From positions 62,001 through 126,000 of the forward strand of contig NJPS01000017.1 of NCBI GenBank assembly GCA_002946415.1: a DNA stretch of 64,000 nucleotides, in the 5' to 3' direction. Source of the stretch: Rutstroemia sp. NJR-2017a BVV2. Taxonomy: Eukaryota; Ascomycota; Leotiomycetes; Helotiales; Rutstroemiaceae. Below the pieces are notes generated by a model that made no database searches, was not told where the DNA came from, and was given only the letters and a program-made list of their open reading frames with translations. Below, one piece after another: positions 23,920 to 36,302 of this stretch. Position 1 is the stretch's first letter. The number at the start of each line of letters is the position of its first letter. Position numbers and translations under genes: made by a program.

Positions 23920-26900
23920 CGAGGTTGTTAGGAGTGGGTTGGGTTCAGTTGTAAAAAGAATTTGGAGTGAGGAGTTAGGAGTAAGATGGATTATGTGTAT
24001 GAATAGCTAAGTACTTCTTTGTTGCTATGTAAGAGATGTGAGCATGCCTGCGAGGTATCCAGCGAAATGAGCGGAATTAAGCAGAGATATCTGAGCTAGA
24101 TTACACCTGTTTTCTTCATTATGGTTCATTCAACATCGCACCACATTGACTGGAACTTCGACTGCAGAGCACAACTACATATCCATACTGCACTTTTGCA
24201 TCCCTTTATCTCTAATCCCTACACCCGTCTCATCCAGTCCGTAAGAATCCACCCCCTCAAGAAGTGAATCCTCAATACAGGTCCATACAGTCCAACTCCC
24301 CCCCTCTCCCGCCAATTCACCACCACCACCAGCAGTAATTACCCAATCATACTCTCTCCCCTACACTCATACTCACCAGCCCAAGCTCAAGCCCCAGCAC
24401 AAAAATTATATAAACCTCACCCACCTTCCAATACTCTTTCTTATTCTTTTGAATACTCGGATTTCCTTGAAGCTCTAGTAGACCGTTATGGTGGTTGGAA
24501 TGAAGTGGGAGAGGATGAGGATGCTTGTGATGGTGAGGTGAGTGGAATGATGGTAATAGTAGGTAGGGCTTTGGAGAACTCGGAATGTTATGATGGGAAG
24601 GGAGGGTTCGGTGATGGTTGTGAGTTAGTGATAGTTGTGAATCGACGATAACAGTATCGTCCCCCCTAAACGACAACACTTCCCCCACTAACAGCATCCT
24701 TATAACTTTTACTTCCACCTGCCTGAACTCACTGAAACATCATACAACCCAACACAACTTATATATCAGTAGACTTAGCGCACTTCCTCTTCTCTAATGG
24801 TCAGACTATGCGTCTGAGAAATTCTGTTCAACGTTCTCTTGAGAGAAAAGAAAACGTATGGATAGGAAGAAGGGTTTAAATAGTAGAGAAACGAGAATTA
24901 GAAAAAGGGGTCATGGGGTGGGGTGAAGTCTTAACTCAACAACAACATCTTCCCTGCCTCCTTCCCCAAACGACAACAACTTTCTACGATTGACAACAAC
25001 AACAATGTCCTTCCACCTGCCTGAAGTCATCACAGCGCCATACACTGACTGCAACAAGTTTGAAGATTTACACTTCGATAGAGTTGGTTCACTTTCGCTG
25101 CTCTACTGGTTGGACTCTGCTGCGCAGGTATTCTAGACTCTCAATATTCTGTCGAGGGAAAGAGGAAAATGGAAGGGAGGTGGGGGGGGGTTAAATAGTA
25201 GAGAGATGAGAAGAAGAAAGAGGGGTCATGGGGTGGGGTGAGGGGCACGGGTGTAAGTGGCTTAGGGGTGTAAGGGGCTTGGGATGAATGCAACTGGGGC
25301 TGAGATAGTATAGTATTACGATTCACTCCACTATCTGAACATCTTCCCCCCTCTTCCAACCAATCTCATCCCTGGACCCCGGCCGCACGCTATGCCAGTG
25401 AAAGGTATAGTAGCCAAGCGAGTTCGGAGTAGGAAAAAGTATATAAACCCACGATCCGGAGCACCGATTAACACAACCAGGAAAAACTACTCGGTGGAGC
25501 GGTAGGACCGTGAGGTGGAGGAAAAGGACGTAGAAGAGAAAGAAGGCACAAAAAGAGACAGAAGAGCGAAGGGGTGCTTGGTGCTTAGGAGGAAGTTCAA
25601 TTGAAATGACGGTGGAAGGAATGGCAGTGAAAGGAGAGCGGTGGTGAGAGGGGAAGGATACTAGTGAAAGAGGTGGGATGATGATGAAAAAGGAGGAGGG
25701 AGGATGACAGTAAAAAGTCAAAACTAACAACCAACACTTTCCACCCTTACCAAAACCCCATCTCTTCCCGTAAATCCCTCCCAAATCCAGCTGATATCTC
25801 ACTCCAAATTCAAACATGGCCAAGGCTCCTATAATTAATGTGAGTTGTCTTGTATTTCTCTGAACCTAACAAGTATCTGCCTGTGTAGATTTAGTTTGTA
25901 GAGACTGAGTGGTGGATTACAAGAAAGTTACGTGGTGTTTTTTTATTTATAGGTACGGGGGGAGTGAATTCAGGGGTTCTGGAGGATGAATGACCCAGGA
26001 TGGGTATTAGATGGTTGCTGGATGAGTGGTTGCTGGGGGAGGGGGGATGGGATGGGGTGATTGGTTTTGGGACTGGGATATGCTTTGTGGTAGTAAGTGA
26101 ATTGGATATTCTCTGTAGATCGTTACTCGGTTCGCAGCTAGTAGCTGAGGGGTTTAGACTCAGAGGGTGGTATATAAACACTTCCTCGTCTCCCGGAATT
26201 TGTCTTCTCAGAAGACTCGAACGCTGGAGACCAATTGGCGCAATGGCGGACGATGTCGGGGTGGAAAGGAGATCTAGCGGGTTCTCAGCTTGTTCTTCGT
26301 ATCATATAAATTTGACTACTGGTGTTCAATCATACCATCTTATACTTGGTGAAGTTTGTTGAGAGGAGTTGTTAGGAGATGACAACACTTTTGCTAAACA
26401 ACAGCGAGATGTACAGTGACAGTAAGAGTATAAAGTAACAGCGAGGAGGAAGAGATGAATACCATCACAAAACGACAGCACTCTCCCCTAAGCATGAACA
26501 TCCTCACATTTCTCCACTCACACAATCTCCAACCGCACACTCTATATACCTGTCCAAAGTACCGGATTTCAAAGCTACTTGGAACATAGAACATTGTAGT
26601 GTAGTGGTGCTCTTCGTCTGGTTTCTAAAAGAGACAGCCACGAAGCAGGTATTTGTAGAATTTTCTGGCTCTGCAAACTACACTTCCCACCGTATCCACA
26701 AGTCAGCGAACAGCCAGTCCGATCAGTGAATCCATCCCCAGCCGGTTCTCATTCACCACTCTTGTCACACAGCTTGGAAATCCTGGTTCTTTCGTTCTGT
26801 TGGTTGTGATGCGAAAAGTATATAAGTCCCTCTTAGGATCAAGTTCTGGATGAAACGTACAAATGTTGAAACGTGATGAAAGATTTGATTGAAGGAGTCT

Positions 26901-29900
26901 TCGAGTCTGTATAAGGGGAAGGCTAGATCAATACAAGAGCTTGTTGTTGTATCGAGTATACTGAGAGTGAAATGGTAGTAGGCTGCTATCGTCGACTGCA
27001 AGATTGGAGTATAGAAACAGTCGACCAAATGACAGTAATCCGTACCAACGACAACAATTACAAGATGCAGAATGGCAATGAACAACACACAAAAATCATA
27101 AAACGACAGCAGCATCACCAGAGACAGACGAATTCAGCGAAGTAACAGAGTTCAAATAGTTCTCAACCTATCTAGCAGCTAACAGATATCACCAAGATGC
27201 TCGGTATATGTTATCGAGGAATTGGAGAAGTGAAAGATAAACAGAAAAGAAACAACTCCAGCCAACCTCAAAGATTTTGTTTATAATCTCCCGTGCTTGT
27301 GGAGATACCAGCCGAGGGAAAGATTGGTACTTATGTACTGCCCCTTTGCCCCCATTCGAGAAACTGTGAGTGGATGACCCAAAGTGAATACTATCATCCC
27401 ATCAACCTATCTCCTTCACTATTCATCATCCAACCAACCAACCAATCCCCCCTTTCCACCTCCCCTCAGCAAACCCCTCCCCTGTAACCACTCTCCCCCA
27501 CTACGCCAGCAAACCCTCTCTATAAAAATCCCATCTCCCTCTTGCCAACCCTTTCTACCTGGACTCGTCTATCACTACTGGGAAAGACTGAAGAGACGAG
27601 GCGCAGAACGGAGAAGAGATTCTAGGATAAGTCGAGATTGGTGTATAATTGGAAGTGTGGAGGTGAACAGAACTCTCGTCATCTAGTTGACAACAATAAT
27701 ATGAGAATAATAACGATAATGCAAAAACATTGATAGGATGATAATATTGCACTTCACCAACAACCACAGCACCACCATCACCAACAACAATAATCAAACA
27801 CAAACGACAACAAAACTCCATTCCCCAAACCCCATTCCCAAATAAACCCCCCGGAACTCCAGCCCCTCCCTCTCACTACCATAAAAGAATTCATTCAGAG
27901 TCCAGCTTTCATTGCCGCCGCTATGATTTGTCACCATTAGTGTGGAATCGTTCTGAAAATCAAAACATTTGGGTGAAATCTTGTGCTTTTTATACTTCTT
28001 CTCTGCTTCTGTGCTGTTTGAAAGGTGGTTTGGTTACTAATAGGCGAGGGGAGAGGGAGTGAATTAGGATTGGTGGGGGGGAGGTGGTGAAATGGGAGTG
28101 GGTGATGGATGGGATGAGATGGGATGAAATGATATCATCACTCAGAAACTCGGAGTTACACAGCAATACCTTTCATATTTAGAGACCGCACCCAACAAAC
28201 CATCATCCACATCTCCTCTACTCGCTGTTCTTCCTCTCTTATATAAATCCCCAGATTTGTGAAACACACGTGACAGCCAGCAAGCAAGCACGTGCCCTAC
28301 TTCCTCTTTCTTCTTCACATGCCACTTTACGTGAAAATGAATAGACGCGTTTCAGTGTCAGCGATCCCCCCACTTGGGTTGGAGCACAGCCTCGAAGTAC
28401 TTACTTACTGTCTGAGGGGATATTGTGGTGGGTGTTGATGTGATGGGTTATGGGTTGAGGTGGGTTATGTAAAGTATGGGTGAGGGGTGGGAATATGTGG
28501 TTTGGGGATTAGGAGGGGGGAGAGGTTGGATTGTTGTTGAAGGAGTAGACGGGGTGAAGAGACTAGGGGAGGATGCAGGGGGAGAGGATATATATTTGTG
28601 TGTGGTGGTGGTGGTGTCGTTTAATACTAGTACTCTGCTTTCGTAGATAATACTATACCTATGCTTCATACGAAGAATATACACAACCACTCACTCACCC
28701 ATCCCACCAACCAAGTGGAGCACAAATACCATACTCATACAATCGATCTAAGCTTCTCCAAAATTCGGGGCCTTCGGACTTTGTATCTAATCTTAGATAT
28801 CCTCGTTGATGAACGACGCTTACATAAATACTGTGTTCTTCGGGTCGGATCATCCAGGGACCAGTTTTTTCAATGGAGTTTGGTTTCATCGTTCGCATGG
28901 GCAATATCTGATACAACACTTGTAATGCGCATTATTGCACGTGTGGATGGGTTTTGCTTGTGTGGATGGATAGGTGATTGGATGGATAGATGGGATAATT
29001 GAATGGATAAATACCGTACTTAGTACGGGCGGGTATGATTATATATATGTCTTGGAACTTCTTACCTTGTAATGAGACATGACATGAAGGGGAATTTGGA
29101 GCGAGAAGAGAAGGGAAGGGAAGGGAAGATATGAAAGTGGAGAGGGGAGACGTTCGTTGGCTCGTTCTAGTGCGTGGTGCGGCGCTCTAGTATGTGCAGC
29201 GCAATGCAGTGCCGTTGTACGAAGTACCTTACGATGTCTTGGGTTATCCGACCTTAGCGTACCGAATGAACGGAGCTGCGGGCGGAATAGATTGATTTGT
29301 TGATTGCGTGAAGACGGATTTACGGATTCGGAGACGGAGAATGGATGGAGATGGAGATGGAGTTGATTTGATGTTGAACGGTACTAAGCGGTAATATGTG
29401 TATCCGTCCTGGAAGGAAGATATGTACTTGCTTATAGACAAGCAGTAGTTCGATGGCACGGCATGGCAGTGCTTTGGCGCCGCGAAATGGGAATGTTGCG
29501 AACTGCTGACATACTCGTGCAATACAGCCTACTGACTGGCTCTCGCTCACTTACGTACTCCATTAATACATACAGAGTGGGCGCGCGGGCGGGCAATGTT
29601 CGTAGCAATGCCATCATACCGTAGCTGGTATTAATAGAAATTTGAGGGTCGAAGTAGGTCGGGCGATCATGATCTTCTGACCGTCGCAGATACGATACGA
29701 ACAAATAAACATATGACATCAGCCTCGTGGAACGATGTTGGTATGTCCTCACTGCCGTTGTCGCTCTCTCCATATTTCATCCAAGAAGGTTTCGTTGTTC
29801 TTGTTCCTGCCAATCCTTAACCCTACGGCCGCAACGGGAACAAGAAATGAGCTTTCTTGGCGAAATCTCCTCGAAATTAAAGGCAACGAATCTGCGAATC

Positions 29901-31145
29901 TGCTGCATATCCCTTTCGTGCATCCTTCCGCCGGGCCCTCCATCCATACCAAAGGGATTATATTATTCGTTCACAGATTCAAACTCGTATCAGAATTTTT
30001 GCACAGCCTCGAGTGCGTGCGAATTGCTGTTACGGATCATCTGAGGTTGTCGTCGTTGCGTGCAAGAGTATGCCGGGCTAGCTTGGCAGATCTCCTTACA
30101 AAGCTTACACTCTTAATTAATTAATTCTCAGCCAACCAGGCACTCCAAGCTTACCAAACACCCTTAGTTGCCGTCTTCCCCTTCCTGCGTCCATCCTGCG
30201 TGCCTGCTCTCCTACTCTCCTACTCTCCGACTCTCCATCTGCCAAGAGCGCAGTCCCTGATCCATAAACTGCCAAAAGACTTGCCCACGCACACCCCGAC
30301 CGACCTGCAGGGCCATTCACACTCTTTCACATTCATTCATCCATTTGCATTCACCCTCGCCCTCGCCCTCGTCCTCACGCTCACGCTCACGCTCACGCTC
30401 ACTCCACACCACTGACCGCAGACCTTTTCCTTCAAAAATCAGCCTTCCTTTCTGTGAACCTTACTTGTCCAACTGTTACCTTCCTTGTTCTTGCGTGTTT
30501 GCTTGCGCCTCAGCCCTTTCCGACTTGCCTCGTACATTACATTCTCTTTCAACCTAGTCCTTTCGTACCTACCTCGAACCATCCATTCTAAACCCGACAA
30601 AGTCATCTTTCATGCACTGGTTTGCTACCTAGATCCCCTTCCAACATCGGTAAACCTCACCTCATCCGTCACCCAACTCCACAAGTCGCATATGCGGAAA
30701 CCAACAACTCCGAAACGAACTGCGCAAGAAACACGAAAAGGTCGAGAGTTCAACCTGATTAATTCTTCGATACCCATTTGAGTTATACATTCACGCTTCA
30801 ACAACTCAGTTCGATTTGTTTTTTCTATTTCGAGGTCGAGATACCCTTGTCTATCGTCGTCGACGCTCGTTGGTAGATCTATTCTTGCTCCAAACAACAG
30901 CACCGCCACCCCTTTCATTACCTCGAACCTTCACGAATATCCCATCTACAACCTCAAGCGGCATACCTCTCGACCGACCGACTGAAAGCGATCGATATTT
31001 ACATGAGCGAAAGGACGAAAGACACGGAGATTGTGTTGAAGGAATAGGCAGAGGTGAAGAACACCCGGACGACTGGCCACACCTAGTATTCAAAGCGCTC
31101 GAGTCGTCGAGCTGGTCAGGCAGTTGACCAGCAATAAACATAAAG
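23920..31145. other. 7 kb gene-poor, strand-skewed region
   Basis: No supportable coding gene. Open frames here are low-complexity shadows of purine-rich or C/A-rich tracts. The block has imperfect direct repeats near 24.67-25.24 kb, a recurring aaacgaca(a/g)ca word and several tatataa(a/g) words. 29.1 kb carries a GGGAA run and 30.36-30.41 kb a CTCACG hexamer repeat. The right end (about 30.2-31.1 kb), CT-rich and then more balanced, is the likely promoter and long leader of the DUF300 gene. Confidence 0.5.
24668..25240 (+). repeat. imperfect direct duplication, about 300-bp unit
   Basis: Copy 1 (about 24668-24935) and copy 2 (about 24967-25240) share, in the same order and at similar spacing, aaacgacaaca, ttccacctgcctgaa, ttaaatagtagaga and ggggtcatggggtggggtga. 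The offset grows from 298 to 315 bases through small insertions in copy 2. Weaker versions of the first block recur near 26467 and 27105. Confidence 0.7.
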
Positions 31146-33026
31146 ATGTTTATCAATACAACATGCAATGCAACGCTAGATGATATGCGAAGTATGCGGT
31201 TCCATCTTCTACCTCGAAGAAGTATCTACTGACGACATCAACAGTTGGGGGGTCGGAAGTTGCGCTAGTGGGAGATCTCACATTTCATCAGCTCGGTATA
31301 ATAATTTCTGCGGCGACAGCTTTGATCGCCTCGATAGTCTCATTGTATTTGATGTGGATGCATGCGATGCACTATACGAAACCGGATGAGCAACGACAGT
31401 ATGTACCAGCAACTTCAAGTCAGATATATATAGATCAGTTCACTAAATACTCGCAGTATCATTCGTATCCTTTTCATGGTTCCTATCTACTCGGCGGCAT
31501 CCTTCCTCGGATTTTGGCAATACTGGCATGAAATTTATTACAGTGTGATGTCGGAATGTTACGAAGCTTTCGCCATCGCGTCTTTCTTCGCCCTACTGTG
31601 TCATTACATCGCCCCGGATCTTCACAACCAGAAAGTTTATTTTCGAGGGATAACACCGAAACCGTGGGTTTGGCCTGTGACGTGGATGAGGAAATGTTGT
31701 GGTGGTGATAGAGGTCCTTGGAGAACACCCAGAAGCGGCTTGACATGGTTCAATATCATCTGGACTGGAGTCTACCAATACTGTTTCATTCGTGTTGCCA
31801 TGACTATCACGGCTGTCATTACGGAATATTATGGCAAATACTGTGATTCTTCAGATTCTCCCGTTTTTGCACACATCTGGGTGAGTACCGTTTCCATGAC
31901 AAAAATGTTTGTGCTGCTAACGTTTCACTAGATCCTCGTGATTGAAGGTGCAGCAGTGACCATCGCTATGTTCTGTTTGATTCAATTCTACCTTCAAACT
32001 CGTGTGGACCTCGCCCCACATAGACCTTTCCTCAAAGTCGCGGCCATCAAGGCTGTCATTTTCCTTTCCTTCTGGCAAAGTTTTGCCATCAGTATATTAA
32101 TGTCATCCAGCTTGGGTATCGTTAAACCCAACCAGTATCTAGCATATCCCGATCTTAAAGTGGGTATTCCGAACTTATTGCTTTGCATTGAGATGGCCAT
32201 CTTCGCCGTCTTGCATTTATTCGCCTTCCCATGGGCTCCTTACGCATCTGGAACGAAAGCGACCAAGTACGTATCGTCTCATGGAGAAACACAACCCCTC
32301 GGTCCGAAACAAGGCGGTCCTCTTGGATTCAAAGCGATTGGCGATGCCATGAATCCTTGGGATCTTGTGAAAGCATTTGCACGTGGTATGCGATGGTTGT
32401 TCGTGGGTGTCAAGAATCGAGAACAGGATCTTTCCTACAAGCCAGCGTCTTTAAATCACGACAACGACATGACCCTCCAGTCCACAGACTCAGCTGATAC
32501 GTCCTACAAAGCCGGGGATGGTCTTCCGATTGCTAACCCAAACAGGCCGTTTGGTGGTCATAAAGCAGCGATGGAGGGCGAGGAAGAGGTTGGACTGATG
32601 GATTACGCACAACCTAATCCAACGAATCTCAACTACTCAGCATATACCCCCGCCGCCCAACGATATAACTCCGACGGACAGGATATCACATCGAACGGCA
32701 TGAGCCATCCCGAGCGTCTGATACCAGGCCCAAGAAGGCAAGAAAATCCTTTCATGGCCCCCGGCGAACCAGAACCCTATCGAAGTCCAATGGCCTCGCC
32801 TTCACCGTATATGTCCCGGTCTCCGTCGCCGTATGGCAATTTATCGGAACCGCAGATGTATCTCGAACAGAAACGAGCGGAACGAATGCGAAGAGCGGCG
32901 CCCGGACGCCCGTCGGAACAGTGGGGAAATTCGAGGACGCCGGTGGAGTCGGCGGATACGTCGAGTCATGTGCATAATGCGTTGTGGGGGCAGGGGCAGG
33001 CGAGGGAGGGGGAGAATAAATATTGA
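31146..33026 (+). CDS. DUF300 / organic solute transporter alpha-like 7-TM protein
   Basis: Family of seven-helix membrane proteins related to OST-alpha, TMEM184 and plant LAZ1, linked to vacuolar or endomembrane transport; the precise role in fungi is unclear. Exons 31146-31191, 31245-31398, 31457-31880 and 31932-33026 give 572 residues with phases 1, 2 and 0 all agreeing. The start MFINTTCNATLDDMR is chosen because only the first splice joins it in frame to the first helix (LTFHQLGIIISAATALIASIV). Family landmarks follow: MHALHYTKP-like MHAMHYTKPDEQRH, ILFMVPIYS, CYEAFAIASFFALLCHYIAPDLH and VFLSFWQ-like IFLSFWQSF. After the last helix comes a cytosolic tail of about 230 residues, rich in Pro, Ser and Asn, ending near GREGENKY-type sequence. 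A long leader upstream suggests regulated translation, which is inference. Confidence 0.93.
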
Positions 33027-34054
33027 GGGGAGATGGATATCGAGAGATGAAGTGGGATTTTGAGGGGGAGGGGGAGATAGAAGAAGTGTATCTTGTATAA
33101 AATTCTTTTTTTGTTGAAAAAGCGGATACCATACGAGCAAGATGGATAGGCGAGTCAGTTGGGGTAGTAGATGGATGCTACTACGATGGGTGGGGTTTGG
33201 GATACAAACATTTCATGGAATGTGGCGTTTATCGGCGTTTTGAGGTCGAAGTCTGGGGGGAAAGGGATGGGGGAATAGGAAGGTTTTTTGTCTCGTTGGA
33301 ATGGGACAGGATGGGTTGGGTTAGGGATTATTCATGAAATTTTTGATGCTTGTGCGCTGTATGGTTTATACTTTATATACATATGCTGGATGTATTTTTT
33401 GAGGAGGGGATTAGGGAGGGGGGAAGATAGGCGAAGAGGAAGGAGGATATTCAGAGGGGATGAAGCGGGGTGGGGAAGGGGGCGAGAGGGCGTGGAGAGG
33501 GGGTTATGGATGAGGGGGTTAAGGAGAGGAAGGAAGGGGAATGAATGAAGAGGGGATGAAGTGCAATAGGAATCGGAATTGGCATAGGAGATTTGAAATG
33601 CATTACATTACAACTATTATTACCATTGCTTGTCTTTCTGTGTTTTCCTTGTTGTGCTGGTGTTTCTTGTTTTGCTTACGGTAGTTCAGATGAAGTTTCG
33701 GTCCAAAAACTAACTATACTGTACTCCAAAATCGCACAACTATTAATGCTGGCCAGCTGCCGCTTGGAGATGACCAGATACTTATATACTGAACTAGATA
33801 CTAGCAATCTATACTACGCAATTACTACCACCTAGCAACACCGTACAGATACCTAAAATCAGCCTCAACACCATTATTTGCACATATACCCTAAAGTATT
33901 CCGCCCTGCTCATGACTGGTTGCTTCTCAGCTTTCTGAATGACGGCGGGGATATCTGAGATCAACGATCTTGCGAGTCGGATTGCCTTGCTTCCTCATCT
34001 CATCGGTTTGAGAAAGAAGCTGCGATGTTCACGTGCTGGAACTGGGAAGAAGGA
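33027..34054. other. 3' region and G-rich intergenic
   Basis: Contains the 3' untranslated region of the DUF300 gene and a strongly G/A-rich tract (33380-33550). No gene supported. Confidence 0.4.
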
Positions 34055-34617
34055 TCAGATCAGGCATGTAGTTGAGTTGATCCACGGCTGAGCGGAGTCT
34101 TTCAAGATGTATTGGACCGTAGGCGTTATAATTGTTATTTGGGAATGTATAAGCCGTCCATCTCTCTCTCCCATCTTCGTTCGTGATGCTGAAATGGGGG
34201 AGTAAGTATCGATAGATTGATGTTGGATCTCGGTCATTGATAATGGGGTAGCTAGTAGGCGCAGTAGAGTGGGTATGCGGTGCGAGACGGAGATGGAGAG
34301 GGGCGGGGCGATGGGGTTCTTGCTGCCAGTGGTGGGACAGCTGGCGGTAGAGATCGATGACCTGACGCGTTTTCTCGATCCGCGATATTCAGCCCGGGGT
34401 TGCTGAGGCGGGAAGTACATCCAGCGTGGAGCTAGGAAAGGTGTGGGTTTCCAGACCCCGGGTCTTGATATACGGGTGCAGTTTGCGGAGTTGCGAGGCG
34501 GAAATTGCAGATGCTGGATATCCGGCGCAGTATGCCGGTTGCGGGACCGTGAGGGATGCAGGCGGCATGTTTTGGGGAGAGGTGGTTGAGGGGCGGGGAT
34601 GGATGCTGCGGAGGGAA

Positions 34618-35175
34618 CTAGCAGGGGGGAGAGATCCCGGATGAGCTTGCTTTTGGGTTCGTTGCGGAGACGAGGGTAGGTTTGGGAGAGGCGGGAGGAG
34701 TGGAATAGGGAGAGGTTGTTCGGTTTCTAGGAGAGAGGCGCAGAGTAAGAGACTGGAAGATGTGGGTCCGGGACCGGAGGACATGTGGATATTTGATGTG
34801 AGGAGGGTGACTTCGTAGAGTCGGCTGCGGGGGGAGAGGGGATTGTGGTTTGAGGTGGGGGATGGGGTGGGGGAAGATGGTGGTGGTGGTGGTGGGGCGG
34901 AGAGGGATGATGGGTTTGGTCCGGACCAGGTTCTTGTTTCTGAACCAGAATGTAACGGCATCGATCTCGCGGTCCTGGACCTTGATATTGCTAGGATTCT
35001 CCGGAACCGGATTTGGACTCAACGCGTGGTTAGAACTCTGCTCCTCTTCCGGAGGGAGATATTTGGCTGGAATGCCTGGGCTAGACTCGAGATGGTTCCC
35101 GGCAGCACTAGCACTACCACTGATTGTTGTGTTCTCAGCAGCGGTATCTAGAACAGAACATCCTGGAGGAGACAT
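34618..35175 (-). CDS. possible hypothetical protein, low complexity
   Basis: An ATG-started frame of 185 residues. Its first 80 residues look protein-like (acidic and Ser/Pro-rich, with AVTFWFRNKN), then it turns into Thr/Pro/His-rich sequence. A second minus-strand frame (34389-34961) overlaps it and looks at least as protein-like further down (RLYEVTLLTSNIH...SLLLCASLLE), so a spliced gene switching frame near 34.9 kb is likely. I could not place a convincing intron. A TATA-like stretch lies upstream near 35385-35395. No family recognised. Confidence 0.3.
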   Translation of the reverse strand: MSPPGCSVLDTAAENTTISGSASAAGNHLESSPGIPAKYLPPEEEQSSNHALSPNPVPENPSNIKVQDREIDAVTFWFRNKNLVRTKPIIPLRPTTTTTIFPHPIPHLKPQSPLPPQPTLRSHPPHIKYPHVLRSRTHIFQSLTLRLSPRNRTTSPYSTPPASPKPTLVSATNPKASSSGISPPC

Positions 35176-36302
35176 CTGTACCCGCTTTTGAGGGCGTGAG
35201 ACAGGAGTTTGGATTTCTTGTGATGTTTTACGTTTTCGATTTTGATGCTGAGTTTATGGAGACTGGATTTGTATTAACTTATATTACTGTATAATTGAAG
35301 GGAGGAGTATTATACTTCCCTCTTGGCTGGGAGTGGTGCTAGTAAAGGGTGGTAGTTCTTCTATTAATGATTGATTAGTTGGAGTATATATATAAGCTGT
35401 GTAATAAATCAGTTTACTTACTTTCTAAGCATTGAGCGTCTTCAGAGATTTGTGACGCTTGATGGCTAGCCATATCGCCTGAAAGAAGGCGATCGTGTAA
35501 GAAAGGGGTTTGTAACGTAATTGCCGGCGGCTGGTGGGGGTTGGGGGATGTGAAAGGCTCTCTGGGGTAGACAAAATGGGCCGGTTTGTTGGAGATAGTA
35601 AAACTGTTTTCGAACGACTTTTCTGAAGACTCTAACTAAGAGATTGTACTGTTTTCATGGAGCAAATGAATTCGGGCATTGTTATCGGCCTGCTAGTTCT
35701 GCACAGGAGAAATAGGCGTGGCGGAGGTACCGGAGGGTCGTGAATACGTTGCGGTCGGGAAGTAGCGTCAACATTCTATTTCAGTCAATTCGAGACTGTC
35801 AGTCCTCAGTACCCTCCCCCGGAACTACTTATATCTGAGAGTAGAGTAACTATCCAAAACCGAGGAAGGCCAGCTGGTTGGTGAAGTCCAATCAATTAAG
35901 TGGCGCTAGGTTGAATACATACTAGTCGCTAACCACCCCCCAACCCCGCTGGTGAGAGAACTTCAAGTTTGGCAGCCTGATCTTCTTCGTAGCTCAAAAG
36001 CAGCCATCCTTTTCTTACCCTGCGCCTCAATGTCACGCGGCAGAACGGCGGTTCTTGCATATAAAAGACATCTGACCCACCCGAGTGTTTCTCAAAGTAT
36101 TCTCGTGTAACTCTGACTCAAATCCTCTTTTATTGCGAACATATAACTGCGAACATGTAATCTATACTCTGCTCTCAAATGCGAAGTTTGGCAGACCACT
36201 CATATCCCATATCCCGAGGAGAAGTCGAGGTTGGAGAGATTCCCGATAAGGCTGAGTGTGGGGTCATCGCACATAGAATCGATTATCGTCAGCATAGAAA
36301 AT
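35176..36302. promoter_or_regulatory. divergent intergenic region
   Basis: Lies between the doubtful minus-strand gene and the HET gene. tatatataagc near 35385 suits the minus-strand gene, and tataaaa-type sequence near 36060 followed by a CT-rich leader suits the HET gene. Confidence 0.4.

Noticed and set aside
25323..25823. Minus-strand 166-residue hydrophobic frame
   Set aside because: Sits in the repeat-rich, skewed region, lacks any domain, and resembles neighbouring frames only through the shared tatata word.
30360..30410. Hexamer tract considered as a telomere-like or CRISPR-like repeat
   Set aside because: CTCACG/CTCGCC units are short, tandem without spacers, and unlike fungal telomere repeats.
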